This document shows, in pieces, positions 47,193 through 55,550 of a stretch of DNA of 64,000 nucleotides. Source of the stretch: Shinella yambaruensis. GTDB taxonomy: Bacteria; Pseudomonadota; Alphaproteobacteria; Rhizobiales; Rhizobiaceae. How positions within the stretch are numbered: position 1 is the stretch's first letter; every line of letters starts with the position of its first letter. Where the stretch lies: assembly GCF_022899355.1 (NCBI RefSeq), contig NZ_JALJCK010000009.1, positions 246,930-310,929 of the forward strand, read 5' to 3'. Position numbers and translations under genes: made by a program. The notes beneath the pieces are model-generated. The model was given only the letters and a program-made list of their open reading frames with translations, was not told the DNA's origin and did no database searches.

Positions 47193-47969
47193 TCAGCCGC
47201 CGAAGCGCGTGGCCGAGACGGTGACAGGGCCGAGCTTGGTCGGAATCTGTACATAGACCGGAGCATATACCTTCGCGCTCTCGGCCTTGGCAAACCAGAT
47301 TTCCATCGTCTTCAGCTTGCGCAGGTATTCCACGTCGTCGCGGCCCTTGCGATAGCCGGATTTCGGCACGAAGCGGATGCCGCAGACGACAACCTCGCCC
47401 TCGAAGCCCTTGGTGGAATAGGGCTTGGTGCCCTTGGAGCTCAGTTTCAGGTCGAGGCGGCTCTCACCGTCGAAGATCGGCAGCGTCTTCGGGCAGACGC
47501 GGCTTCCCTCCGGGATGATGAGGCCGGAAATCGGGTCGAGCACGGCGCGCATGTCGGCGGTGGAGACGGGCACCCAGTTCTTCGGCTTGCGCCGCGGCGG
47601 CGTCATGCTGGCGGTGATGACATTGCCGTTGTGGAAGGTGACGTCGATGGCGCGGCTGCGCTTGCCGCTCTTGTAGTTCACCGAATAGTTCGTGGCGTGC
47701 AACCGGCCGCGGCTGACGGTGCCTGAGACCGAGGTCGTGCCCTTGGTGCTCGAGAAGATATCGGCAAGGCCGGCCGATTGCAGGCTGCCGGAAATCGTGT
47801 AGCGGTTGCCGTTGAAGGCCGAGCGGAAGGTGGCGGTGGCCACCGGCAGGCCGGACAGGCGGATGCTGTAATCCGTGCGGTGCTCGATTTCCGCCGACGA
47901 AAGCGGCGTTGCGCCACCCATAAGGGCAAGCGACATGACAGCGCCAGCAACCCAAACCCGCCCGTTCAT
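47193..47969 (-). CDS. DUF3108 domain protein, exported
   Basis: This 258-residue protein has a cleavable signal (about residues 1-26, ending SSAE) and a DUF3108 beta-barrel-like domain. It has repeated strands such as YSIRLSGLPVATATFRSAFNGNRYTISGSLQS, then IWFAKAESAKVYAPVYVQIPTKLGPVTVSATRF. Two cysteines (VCPK, VCGIRF) may bond. It is periplasmic and of unknown function. The ATG at 47969 has GGGAG upstream; the ATG at 47984 is an alternative. It is divergent from rpmB. Confidence 0.85.
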   Translation of the reverse strand: MNGRVWVAGAVMSLALMGGATPLSSAEIEHRTDYSIRLSGLPVATATFRSAFNGNRYTISGSLQSAGLADIFSSTKGTTSVSGTVSRGRLHATNYSVNYKSGKRSRAIDVTFHNGNVITASMTPPRRKPKNWVPVSTADMRAVLDPISGLIIPEGSRVCPKTLPIFDGESRLDLKLSSKGTKPYSTKGFEGEVVVCGIRFVPKSGYRKGRDDVEYLRKLKTMEIWFAKAESAKVYAPVYVQIPTKLGPVTVSATRFGG

Positions 47970-48108
47970 CTTCACGACTCCCATTGAGACGCCCCGCCTA
48001 GTCTGCCATTGCGGCGATTCTACGCCGCGGCAAAAGTCCGATCCACTTGCTCTTGCCTGCAAATCATGGCCTTTGGCAACTGAATTCAGGGTGAACGGCA
48101 GGTTTGGC

Positions 48109-48137
48109 TTGACGTCGGCGTCGCGTGTGACTATAGA
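48109..48137 (+). promoter_or_regulatory. Sigma-70 promoter candidate for rpmB
   Basis: TTGACG (48109-48114), a 17-base spacer, and TATAGA (48132-48137), 88 bases before rpmB. The leader may fold around 48172-48194 (GTTTC with GAAAC). Confidence 0.55.
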
Positions 48138-48225
48138 ACCGCGACTTTCCAAAAAGGCCAGACGGACTGCGGCCGGTTTCGGTGCCGGAAACGTATTGTC
48201 CTGAACAAAGAAAAATAGGTGTATC

Positions 48226-48516
48226 ATGTCCCGTAGTTGCGAATTGACCGGCAAGGGCGTCCAGTCGGGCAACAATGTGAGCCACGCAAACAACAAGACG
48301 AAGCGCAAGTTCCTGCCGAACCTGTGCAATGTCACGCTGATTTCCGACGCCCTCGGCCAGCGTTTCCGTCTTCGCGTTTCCGCTGCTGCCCTCCGCTCGG
48401 TCGAGCACCGCGGTGGCCTCGACGCCTTCCTGCTGAAGGCCGAAGAGAACGAACTGTCGATGCGCGCTCGCCTGCTGCGCCGCCAGATCGCCAAGAAGAC
48501 CGCTGCAGCCGCCTGA
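48226..48516 (+). CDS. rpmB: 50S ribosomal protein L28
   Basis: The protein has 96 residues, normal for alphaproteobacterial L28. It shows [32 protein letters not shown], the conserved RNA-binding start, then [37 protein letters not shown]. It lacks a CxxC zinc ribbon. It has its own promoter and a hairpin after the stop. Confidence 0.97.
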   Translation: MSRSCELTGKGVQSGNNVSHANNKTKRKFLPNLCNVTLISDALGQRFRLRVSAAALRSVEHRGGLDAFLLKAEENELSMRARLLRRQIAKKTAAAA

Positions 48517-48542
48517 TCCAAGGCGTCACGTCAGACCGTTTT

Positions 48543-48579
48543 CATTGAGGCTTGACCGGTCGCCGGGCAGGCCTCAATG
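48543..48579 (+). terminator. Hairpin after rpmB, possible terminator
   Basis: CATTGAGGC (48543-48551) pairs perfectly with GCCTCAATG (48571-48579), and an inner CCGG/CCGG can pair too. Only CTTTG follows, so it is a weak or factor-assisted terminator, or a stem that protects the 3' end. Confidence 0.45.
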
Positions 48580-48591
48580 CTTTGCGCTAAA

Positions 48592-48637
48592 ACGCAATTC
48601 CTGGCGGAAGGCTGCTTTGCACCTTTCCCGGAATCGC
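48592..48637 (+). repeat. Short rhizobial intergenic repeat in the yhhQ leader
   Basis: GCAATTCC (48594-48601), GCGGAAGGCTGCT, TTTCCCGGAATCGC: same length and spacing as the copy at 54584-54630, with scattered changes. Both arms of the inverted repeat are recognisable. Confidence 0.5.
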
Positions 48638-48650
48638 CTCATCCCTCCAA

Positions 48651-48680
48651 CTGGTGGCATCACCCAGGATAAAAAAATGC
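48651..48680 (+). promoter_or_regulatory. preQ1-I-like pseudoknot candidate over the yhhQ start codon
   Basis: CTGG (48651-48654) pairs with CCAG (48664-48667), with a nine-base loop holding GCAT (48657-48660). After an A-rich tail (48670-48676) that loop segment can pair with ATGC (48677-48680), which includes the start codon. The ribosome site AGGA (48666-48669) is partly in the first helix. This is the layout of the preQ1-I class, ahead of a queuosine-precursor transporter. Key ligand-contact bases were not confirmed. Confidence 0.45.
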
Positions 48681-49315
48681 TCGCGAACCGCATTACCCTT
48701 CTCTATGTCCTCCTGATGACAGCCGTGGTCGTCGCCTCAAACGTGCTGGTGCAGTATCCGCTTTCGGGCGTGCTGCTGGGCATCAACCTCGGCGACCTGC
48801 TGACCTATGGTGCCTTCACCTATCCGGTCGCCTTCCTCATCACCGACCTCACCAACCGCCAGTTCGGCCCGCGCGTCGCGCGCCGCGTCGTCGCGGCCGG
48901 TTTCGTCGTGGCGGTGGCCTTCTCCTTCGCCGTCGCCTCGCCGCGCATTGCGATCGCATCCGGTTCGGCGTTCCTGTTCGGCCAGCTGCTCGACATCTCG
49001 GTCTTCAACACGCTCCGCCGGCAGGCCTGGTGGCGCGCGCCGCTGATCGCGTCGCTGATCGGTTCGCTGCTGGATACGATCCTGTTCTTCTCCTTCGCCT
49101 TCGCGCCGGCCTTTTCCATCTTCGGCCCGAACGATGCCTTCGCGATCGAATGGGCGCCAATCCTGGGCGTTCTTGCCGCGGAAGCCCCGCGCTGGATCTC
49201 CTGGGCGCTCGGCGATTTTTCGGTGAAGGTTCTGGTCGGTTTCGTCATGCTGCTGCCCTATGGCGCGCTGATGAGCAAGCTGAAGCCGATGCCGGGCGTC
49301 GAAAAGCTGGCCTGA
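48677..49315 (+). CDS. yhhQ: Queuosine precursor transporter (YhhQ / VUT family)
   Basis: This 212-residue membrane protein has about six helices. YhhQ (COG1738) imports queuosine precursors such as preQ0 or preQ1. NLGDLLTYGAFTYPVAFLITDLTNRQFGPRVARRVV and ASGSAFLFGQLLDISVFNTLRR are family blocks. The ATG at 48677 has AGGA seven bases upstream. GluQ-RS in this window uses the end product, queuosine in tRNA-Asp. Confidence 0.9.
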   Translation: MLANRITLLYVLLMTAVVVASNVLVQYPLSGVLLGINLGDLLTYGAFTYPVAFLITDLTNRQFGPRVARRVVAAGFVVAVAFSFAVASPRIAIASGSAFLFGQLLDISVFNTLRRQAWWRAPLIASLIGSLLDTILFFSFAFAPAFSIFGPNDAFAIEWAPILGVLAAEAPRWISWALGDFSVKVLVGFVMLLPYGALMSKLKPMPGVEKLA

Positions 49316-49436
49316 GAAGAAAGCACAGCCGACGGGCGGTTCAGGTTCACGACAGGCCTTGCCCCACCCATCGCCGCGCCCGGAACGTGAATGCCCGGCT
49401 CAAGGCCGGGCATATGCCGGAGGGGTGGCGGTGGCG

Positions 49437-50438
49437 TTATTTTCCCAATAGCAGGCGGAATTCGAGCATCAGGTTGCGCTGGAGGATGGAGTGGTTGTCG
49501 TCGGAGACGACGATCAGACGGATATCGTCCTCACCCATCACCACGACGTCCAGCCCTTCCATATTGTCGATCTGATGGCTGAGGTCGACGTCGATCAGCA
49601 CGTCGCCGTCGACCACCGCACCGGGGCGGATCTTCCCGCCGTCGATGCGGCGGATGCGCATGCCGATGCCGTCGGAGAGCCGGAAGCGGCGCTCCAGCAG
49701 CAGGAGGTCGCCATTCGGCAGGAAGGCGCCGTCGGTGATGTCCCAGGGATCGTTGCGCGTGACAGCGAAGGTGCCGGCGCGCGGGCCGCCGAGCACGGCG
49801 GCAAAGACGTTGCCGTCGGGATCGAGGCTGCGTTCCGTGACGGTGACCGGCACGGCGCCGAGCGGCCCCGCCTCCGGTGACATCGCCAGCGTCTCCATGC
49901 CGCGGTTGCTGCGCAGCTCGCGCCGGGGGAAGGGAAGGGCGAGGCGGCGGGCGGGCCTTGCGTCCATGAAGCCGGGGTCGGGATAGGCGTCGATGCGGTG
50001 GACGTTCTCGAAGCTTACCAGAACCTCGCCCTTGCCGAGGGCAAGGCCCTCCGCATCCATCTGGTACTTGACGTTTTCGTCCTGGCCTTCCTCGTTGAGC
50101 ATCGAGCGTATCTTGAGATCGGCAAGGCCGCTCAGCCGGCCTTCGGCGTCCCGCTCGATGCGGCCGGTCAGCCAGTGGCCGGTATCGAGCACGGCGACGA
50201 AATCCTGCCGGTCGGCGCGGAAACGGATCGCCGAGACGGCGCCGAGCAGGGGATTGCTGGACGAATAGCTGATGCCGCCGAGGAATTCGAGCTTGCCGAA
50301 GGTGCGCTGGTCGGAGCCGAAGGTGAAGTGCGTGATGGCGCGGCTGGTGACGGGAAGCGCCACGACCTCCGCTGCTGCAGGCCCTGGCAACGGCAGCGAA
50401 AGCGCGATGGCGGCGGCGAGAAGAGGGAGGCCTCGCAT
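49437..50438 (-). CDS. Esterase-like activity of phytase family protein
   Basis: This 333-residue protein has a Sec signal peptide (about residues 1-23, AAIALSLPLPGPAAAEV) and a beta-propeller-like domain. It has LGGISYSSSNPLLGAVSAIRF, DAEGLALGKGEVLVSFENVHRI, NRGMETLAMSP and NMEGLDVVVMGEDDIRLIVVSDDNHS, the phytase-like/esterase-like pattern. It should be periplasmic. It lies 31 bases after cobT on the same strand and may be the last gene of that operon. The true activity is unknown. Confidence 0.85.
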   Translation of the reverse strand: MRGLPLLAAAIALSLPLPGPAAAEVVALPVTSRAITHFTFGSDQRTFGKLEFLGGISYSSSNPLLGAVSAIRFRADRQDFVAVLDTGHWLTGRIERDAEGRLSGLADLKIRSMLNEEGQDENVKYQMDAEGLALGKGEVLVSFENVHRIDAYPDPGFMDARPARRLALPFPRRELRSNRGMETLAMSPEAGPLGAVPVTVTERSLDPDGNVFAAVLGGPRAGTFAVTRNDPWDITDGAFLPNGDLLLLERRFRLSDGIGMRIRRIDGGKIRPGAVVDGDVLIDVDLSHQIDNMEGLDVVVMGEDDIRLIVVSDDNHSILQRNLMLEFRLLLGK

Positions 50439-50469
50439 AAGGCTCCCTATGCGCCGGCGTGGTACCGGC

Positions 50470-52371
50470 TCAGCCGGCACGGCGTCGGCCGGCGGGGCGT
50501 CGGCTGGTGGCCTCGTCGGCGAAGAGCGAGGCGAGCTGTTCCGTCATCGCGCCGGCCAGTTCGTCGGCATCGACGATGGTGACGGCGCGGCGATAATAGC
50601 GCGTCACGTCATGGCCGATGCCGATGGCGAGAAGCTCGACCGGCGATTTCGTCTCGATCTGCTCGATGACGGCGCGCAGGTGCCGTTCCAGATAGTTGCC
50701 GGGGTTCACCGAAAGCGTCGAATCATCGACCGGCGCACCGTCCGAGATCATCATCAGGATGCGGCGCTGCTCGGGGCGGGCCAGCAGGCGATTGTGCGCC
50801 CAGATCAGCGCCTCGCCGTCGATGTTCTCCTTGAGCAGGCCCTCGCGCATCATCAGGCCGAGATTGCGCCTCGCGCGCCGCCACGGGGCGTCCGCGCCCT
50901 TGTAGACGATGTGGCGGAGGTCGTTGAGGCGGCCGGGTGATTGCGGCTTTCCGCTGCCGAGCCACTTTTCGCGCGACTGGCCGCCCTTCCACGCCTTGGT
51001 GGTGAAGCCGAGGATCTCGACCTTCACGCCGCAGCGCTCCAGCGTGCGCGCGAGAATATCGGCGCAGGTGGCGGCGACGGTGATCGGCCGGCCGCGCATC
51101 GAGCCGGAATTGTCGATCAAGAGCGTCACGACCGTATCGCGGAAGGTCGTGTCCTTCTCGCGCTTGAAGGAAAGCGGCTGCATCGGATCGATGATGATGC
51201 GCTGCAGGCGGGCGCTGTCGAGATAGCCCTCTTCGAGGTCGAATTCCCAAGCGCGGTTCTGCTGTGCCATCAGGCGGCGCTGCAGGCGGTTCGCCAGGCG
51301 GCCGACGGCGCCCTGCAGATGGGCGAGCTGCTTGTCGAGGAAGGCGCGCAGGCGATCGAGCTCCGCCTCGTCGCACAGCTCCTCCGCCGTGATCATCTCG
51401 TCGAATTCCTCGGTGAAGACCGTGTAGTCGACCTTCTCGTTGAAATCGCTGAAGGGATGGTTCGGGCGGCGGACCTCGCCGGGCGTCTCGCTGTCGTCGC
51501 CGTCGTCGTCGACGAGATCGTCGTCGGAGATCTCCGCGCCGTCCATCTCGCCTTCGTCCATCTGGTCGTCGGACGTCTCGTTCTCGTCGGCGGGCGCTGC
51601 GTCGTCGCCGGCGTCCTCCTGGCTTTCGTTGTCTTCCTGCTCGTCGCTGCGCGGCTGGTCCTCGTCCTCGGGCGTCTCTGAATCATCCGGCTCGGTTTCG
51701 TCCTCGCCATACTGTTCGGCGACGTTCATCGAGGCGAGCATGTTGCGCACGACGCGGGAGAAAGCCTGCTGGTCGTTGATGGCGGCGGTGAGGCCGTCCA
51801 TGTCGCGACCGGCCTTGTCGGTGATGAAGTCGCGCCAGAGGTCCAGCACCTTGCCGGCGGAGGCCGGCGGGGCCTGGCCCGTCAGCTTTTCCCGAACGAT
51901 GAGTGCGACGGCCTCTTCGAGCGGCGCATCGGCCTGGCGGCTGATCGCGCCGAAATTCGCCTTGGCGTATTTCTCCGTCAGCATGGTGGTGAGGTTCTGC
52001 GCCATGCCCGGCATGCGGTTGGAGCCGATGGCCTCGACGCGCGCCTGCTCGACCGCGTCGAAGATCGCGCGGGCGTCCGCCCCCTGCGGCGACATGGTCG
52101 CGTGGATGCGGGCATCGTGGCAGGCCTTGCGCAGCGCCATCGAATCGCCGAGGCCGCGGGTGATCGCGACTTCGGTGGGCGAGGGGCGCTTCGTCAGTTC
52201 CGGCAGGCGGATACGCTCGCCGGTCATGCCGGGCCGCTCGTTGGCGAAGGAAACCTCCACCTCCGCATCGCCGGCGACGGCGCGCACGCAGCCCGTCACC
52301 GCGCGGCGGAACGGCTCCATGTCGACCACGCCGCCGGGCCTCGGCTTCGAATTGTCTCCGCGAGCTGCCAT
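50470..52371 (-). CDS. cobT: Cobaltochelatase subunit CobT
   Basis: CobT (633 residues) works with CobS as the ATP-driven chaperone part of the CobNST complex that puts cobalt into hydrogenobyrinate diamide in aerobic B12 synthesis. The middle (about residues 215-300) is a long Asp/Glu-rich linker. The C-terminal von Willebrand A domain has [16 protein letters not shown] with the MIDAS DxSxS, and [12 protein letters not shown]. It follows cobS by 16 bases. The PduO adenosyltransferase in this window acts later on the same cofactor. Confidence 0.96.
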   Translation of the reverse strand: MAARGDNSKPRPGGVVDMEPFRRAVTGCVRAVAGDAEVEVSFANERPGMTGERIRLPELTKRPSPTEVAITRGLGDSMALRKACHDARIHATMSPQGADARAIFDAVEQARVEAIGSNRMPGMAQNLTTMLTEKYAKANFGAISRQADAPLEEAVALIVREKLTGQAPPASAGKVLDLWRDFITDKAGRDMDGLTAAINDQQAFSRVVRNMLASMNVAEQYGEDETEPDDSETPEDEDQPRSDEQEDNESQEDAGDDAAPADENETSDDQMDEGEMDGAEISDDDLVDDDGDDSETPGEVRRPNHPFSDFNEKVDYTVFTEEFDEMITAEELCDEAELDRLRAFLDKQLAHLQGAVGRLANRLQRRLMAQQNRAWEFDLEEGYLDSARLQRIIIDPMQPLSFKREKDTTFRDTVVTLLIDNSGSMRGRPITVAATCADILARTLERCGVKVEILGFTTKAWKGGQSREKWLGSGKPQSPGRLNDLRHIVYKGADAPWRRARRNLGLMMREGLLKENIDGEALIWAHNRLLARPEQRRILMMISDGAPVDDSTLSVNPGNYLERHLRAVIEQIETKSPVELLAIGIGHDVTRYYRRAVTIVDADELAGAMTEQLASLFADEATSRRPAGRRRAG

Positions 52372-52387
52372 GCGCTTTTCCCGGGCC

Positions 52388-53386
52388 TCAGGCCGTCGCC
52401 TCCAGCACGATGTTGGCGGCGCTTTCCTTCAGTTCGACGCCGAAGGCGCGCTGATAGAGTTCGGCGACCAGCGTGCGTTCCAGCTCGTCGCACTTGTTGA
52501 GGAAGGTGACGCGGAAGGCGAAGGCGAGATCGCCGAAGATCTCGGCGTTTTCGCCCCAGGTGATGACGGTGCGCGGGCTCATCACGGTGGAGAGGTCGCC
52601 GTTGATGAAGGCGGCGCGGGTGAGGTCGGCGACGCGGACCATGCGCGAGATCGTGTCGCGGCCGTCCTTGCCGGCGGCAAGGCGCTTCACCTTGGCGGCG
52701 ACGATGCTGACCTCGTTGTCGTGCGGCAGATAGTTCAGCGTGGTGACGATCGACCAGCGGTCCATCTGCGCCTGGTTGATCTGCTGCGTGCCGTGGTAGA
52801 GGCCCGTCGTATCGCCGAGGCCGACCGTGTTGGCGGTGGCGAACAGGCGGAAGGCGGGGTGCGGGCGGATGACGCGGCTCTGGTCGAGCAGGGTCAGGCG
52901 GCCGGAGGATTCCAGCACGCGCTGGATGACGAACATCACGTCCGGGCGGCCGGCATCGTATTCGTCGAAGACGAGCGCGACATTGTGCTGGTAGGCCCAG
53001 GGCAGGATGCCGTCCTTGAATTCGGTGACCTGCAATCCGTCCTTCACGACGATGGCGTCCTTGCCGACAAGGTCGATACGGCTGACATGGCTGTCGAGGT
53101 TGACGCGCACGCAGGGCCAGTTGAGGCGGGCGGCGACCTGCTCGATATGGGTCGACTTGCCGGTGCCGTGATAGCCGGAGACCATGACGCGGCGGTTATG
53201 CGCGAAGCCCGCGAGGATGGCGAGGGTGGTTTCCCGGTCGAACAGGTAGTCCGGGTCGAGGTCCGGCACATAGGCGTCCGCCTTGGAATAGGCCGGAACC
53301 TTGAGGTCCGTATCAATGCCGAAAACCTCCCGGACGGATACCGTGGTATCGGGGAGGTTGGAAATATCGAGATCCATCTTGCTCAT
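52388..53386 (-). CDS. cobS: Cobaltochelatase subunit CobS
   Basis: CobS is the 332-residue AAA+ ATPase of cobaltochelatase. Walker A is [15 protein letters not shown], Walker B is [14 protein letters not shown], sensor-like [15 protein letters not shown] follows, and the C-terminal helical part is complete. The start [15 protein letters not shown] at 53386 has GGAG five bases upstream; the longer open frame to 53497 has no homology. It is the first gene of cobST, with the DnaJ-like gene upstream. Confidence 0.96.
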   Translation of the reverse strand: MSKMDLDISNLPDTTVSVREVFGIDTDLKVPAYSKADAYVPDLDPDYLFDRETTLAILAGFAHNRRVMVSGYHGTGKSTHIEQVAARLNWPCVRVNLDSHVSRIDLVGKDAIVVKDGLQVTEFKDGILPWAYQHNVALVFDEYDAGRPDVMFVIQRVLESSGRLTLLDQSRVIRPHPAFRLFATANTVGLGDTTGLYHGTQQINQAQMDRWSIVTTLNYLPHDNEVSIVAAKVKRLAAGKDGRDTISRMVRVADLTRAAFINGDLSTVMSPRTVITWGENAEIFGDLAFAFRVTFLNKCDELERTLVAELYQRAFGVELKESAANIVLEATA

Positions 53387-53503
53387 CACGTCTCCGCGGG
53401 CGGCGGGCTTGCCTCCACCCCAATATCCTAGTGCACGCCGACTGCGCCCTTTGCCTGATGGCATCGTGCGAAACCGGGCGATTCCGTCCGGCCGCAAAAT
53501 GCT

Positions 53504-54127
53504 CTAGCAGAAGCCGGCCTGCTTTAACAATTGATATGCTTGGATGACCGCGCGAAAACGCTCTTCCGAGCCTCTATCTCCGCCATTTGCATCGGGGTGA
53601 TGCTTTTTGACAAGGGCTTTGTAGGCGGTCTTGATGTCCTGGGCCGTCGCGGTGGCGGCAAGGCCGAGCGTGTCGTAGGCTTTCGCCTCCAGCGTTTTCA
53701 GCTTCCTGGCGCGCGGCTCCATCTGCGGCCGGCGGCCTTTTCCCTCGGCGAAGAAGCCGAAGGGATCGCGGATGCGCTGATTTGCCCCGGCGGAACCCGA
53801 ACGCGCCGTGCCCTGCGCCGGACCGTTCTTCGCCGCCTTGTTGACGCCGATCGTCCAGGTCGGGCGGTGGCCGGTGATCGCCTCCTTCTGGTAGCGGGCG
53901 ATCTCGCCGTCGGAAAGGCCGGAGAAGTAGTTGTAGCCCTTGTTGTATTCCTTGACGTGCTCGAAGCAGAACATGAAATACTGGCCTTCGGCATTGCGGC
54001 CGACGGGCGCGCGATGCACGGCGTTCTCCTCGCAACCGTCCCACTGACAGATCGGCGCGGAGCGTTCGGGACGCTCCACGCGCCGCTTCGTGCGGATGCG
54101 GTCGAAGTATTTGGAATCGAGTTTCAT
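53504..54127 (-). CDS. DnaJ-domain protein (CobS-linked type)
   Basis: This 207-residue protein has an N-terminal zinc-finger-like part (ICQWDGCEENAVHRAPVG and FCFEHVKEYNKGYNYFSGL) and a C-terminal J domain (about residues 145-205). The J domain has YDTLGLAATATAQDIKTAYKALVKKHHPDANGG and the HPD motif that stimulates Hsp70. It lies upstream of cobS in many Rhizobiales, suggesting help in CobST assembly, which is inference. The ATG at 54127 is the start of homology. Confidence 0.88.
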   Translation of the reverse strand: MKLDSKYFDRIRTKRRVERPERSAPICQWDGCEENAVHRAPVGRNAEGQYFMFCFEHVKEYNKGYNYFSGLSDGEIARYQKEAITGHRPTWTIGVNKAAKNGPAQGTARSGSAGANQRIRDPFGFFAEGKGRRPQMEPRARKLKTLEAKAYDTLGLAATATAQDIKTAYKALVKKHHPDANGGDRGSEERFRAVIQAYQLLKQAGFC

Positions 54128-54245
54128 GGCCCCATTATGGGGTTCCGGAAGGCCTGCAACAAGAATTGACAAAGCGGATTGTTGCTGGCTTTGTGGAACC
54201 ATTTTGTGCATCGCGGCGCACGGTTTCCGCCGCCGAAGGTCTGCC

Positions 54246-54527
54246 ATGTCCATGAAGTCCAGCATCGCCGAAAAGCTGACCGCCGCATTCACGCCGGAGC
54301 GGCTCGACGTCATCAACGAGAGCCACCTGCATGCCGGCCACCAGCCGGATTTCAACGGCGAGGGGGAGACGCATATGCGCGTGCGCATCGTCGCCTCCGC
54401 CTTTGCCGGCATGAGCCGCGTGGCGCGCCACCGGGCGATCAACGACCTCGTGAAGGCGGAGTTCGATGCGGGGCTGCATGCGCTGGCCGTCGAGGCGGCC
54501 GCGCCCGGGGAAGCAACCCGCTGGTGA
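54246..54527 (+). CDS. bolA: BolA family protein
   Basis: This 93-residue protein has a full BolA fold: AEKLTAAFTPERLDVINESHLHAGH, with the conserved His that can bind iron-sulfur clusters with a monothiol glutaredoxin, then ETHMRVRIVASAFAGMSRVARHRAINDLVKAEF. Start ATG 54246 or 54252. It is divergent from the DnaJ-like gene, the usual order in rhizobia. Confidence 0.92.
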   Translation: MSMKSSIAEKLTAAFTPERLDVINESHLHAGHQPDFNGEGETHMRVRIVASAFAGMSRVARHRAINDLVKAEFDAGLHALAVEAAAPGEATRW

Positions 54528-54583
54528 TGAGCGCATTCCCGCTTTTCTTCGAATAGCGAAAACGCTCTCATTTTTTGTTTTTG

Positions 54584-54630
54584 CGCAATTCCGGACGCAA
54601 AACCGCTGCACACTTTTGCTGGAATTGCTT
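54584..54630 (+). repeat. Short rhizobial intergenic repeat, most complete copy
   Basis: GCAATTCCGG at the left and CTGGAATTGC at the right are inverted arms around CGCAAAACCGCTGCAC. Relatives lie at 21090, 32099, 40729 and 48592. The right arm touches the stop codon of the minus-strand CorC-like gene, so it may act in ending convergent transcripts. Confidence 0.6.
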
Positions 54631-55550
54631 TAGGTTCGCGGCGCTTCCGGCTCGACGGGGCGGACGCGCAGCTTGGTGATGCGGTTCTTCACCCGCTTCA
54701 TCACGATGAAGCGCTTGCCGTAGAAGGTGAAGGCCTGACGCTCTTCCGGGATCGATTTCGATTCATGGATGACGAGGCCGGCAATGGTCGTCGCCTCCTC
54801 GTCGGGCAGGTTCCAGTCGAAGGCGCGGTTGAGGTCGCGGATCGTCACGCCACCGTCGACGACCAGCGAGCCGTCCGCCTCCTGCCGCACGCCCTGCATG
54901 TCGACATCCTTCTCGTCGGAGATGTCGCCGACGATCTCCTTAAGGATGTCCTGCAGCGTGACGAGGCCCTGCACCTCGCCATATTCGTCGACCACGGTCG
55001 CGAAATGCTCCTTGCGGCGGAGGAACGCGGCGAGCTGTTCCTTGAGCGTCGTGGTGTCGGGCACGAACCAGGGCTTTTGCGCCACCCTGGTAATGTCGAG
55101 GTTCTTCGGTTCGACGCCGGGTTCCGCCAGCGCGCGCAAAAGGTCCTTGGCGTGCACGACGCCGACGATGTTGTCGACCGAGCCGGCCCAGAGCGGCATG
55201 CGCGTATAGGGGCTTTCGAGCACGGCCTTGACGATCTCCTCCGGCGGGTCGCCGGCATTGAGCGCCCGCATGGTCGTGCGGTGGATCATGATGTCGGACA
55301 CTTCCAGCGCATCGAGATCGAGCATGCCGGGGGATTTCTCCCGGTCGGATTTCGCCGCCGCGCCGTCGCGGGGGGATTGGCCGCCCCGGCGATCGCCCTC
55401 AGCCTCGCGTGTCTCCTGATGCGCGCGCCAGAGCGCTGCGATCGGTTTGCGCCGGCGGAAGAGAGCCACGGTGAGAACGATCAGGCCGAGCAGAAGAACG
55501 GCCAGCAGCCAGAAAAGGGGAGCGAGCGCGGCGGGCGTGTCGCTGTTCAT
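54630..55550 (-). CDS. CorC/HlyC-type CBS-domain protein with a shortened N-terminus
   Basis: This 306-residue protein has one TM helix (about residues 10-30), a tandem CBS pair (LEVSDIMIHRTTMRAL, then LVTLQDILKEIVGDI) and a C-terminal CorC_HlyC transporter-associated domain (SLVVDGGVTIRDLNRAFDW). Rhizobial relatives behind aroB are usually about 430 residues with a multi-helix DUF21 (CNNM) domain in front. Here that domain is missing except for one helix, and the sequence passes straight to the pre-CBS link. It overlaps aroB by four bases (ATGA), so the start is well set. It may be an anchored regulator rather than a transporter. Confidence 0.82.
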   Translation of the reverse strand: MNSDTPAALAPLFWLLAVLLLGLIVLTVALFRRRKPIAALWRAHQETREAEGDRRGGQSPRDGAAAKSDREKSPGMLDLDALEVSDIMIHRTTMRALNAGDPPEEIVKAVLESPYTRMPLWAGSVDNIVGVVHAKDLLRALAEPGVEPKNLDITRVAQKPWFVPDTTTLKEQLAAFLRRKEHFATVVDEYGEVQGLVTLQDILKEIVGDISDEKDVDMQGVRQEADGSLVVDGGVTIRDLNRAFDWNLPDEEATTIAGLVIHESKSIPEERQAFTFYGKRFIVMKRVKNRITKLRVRPVEPEAPRT

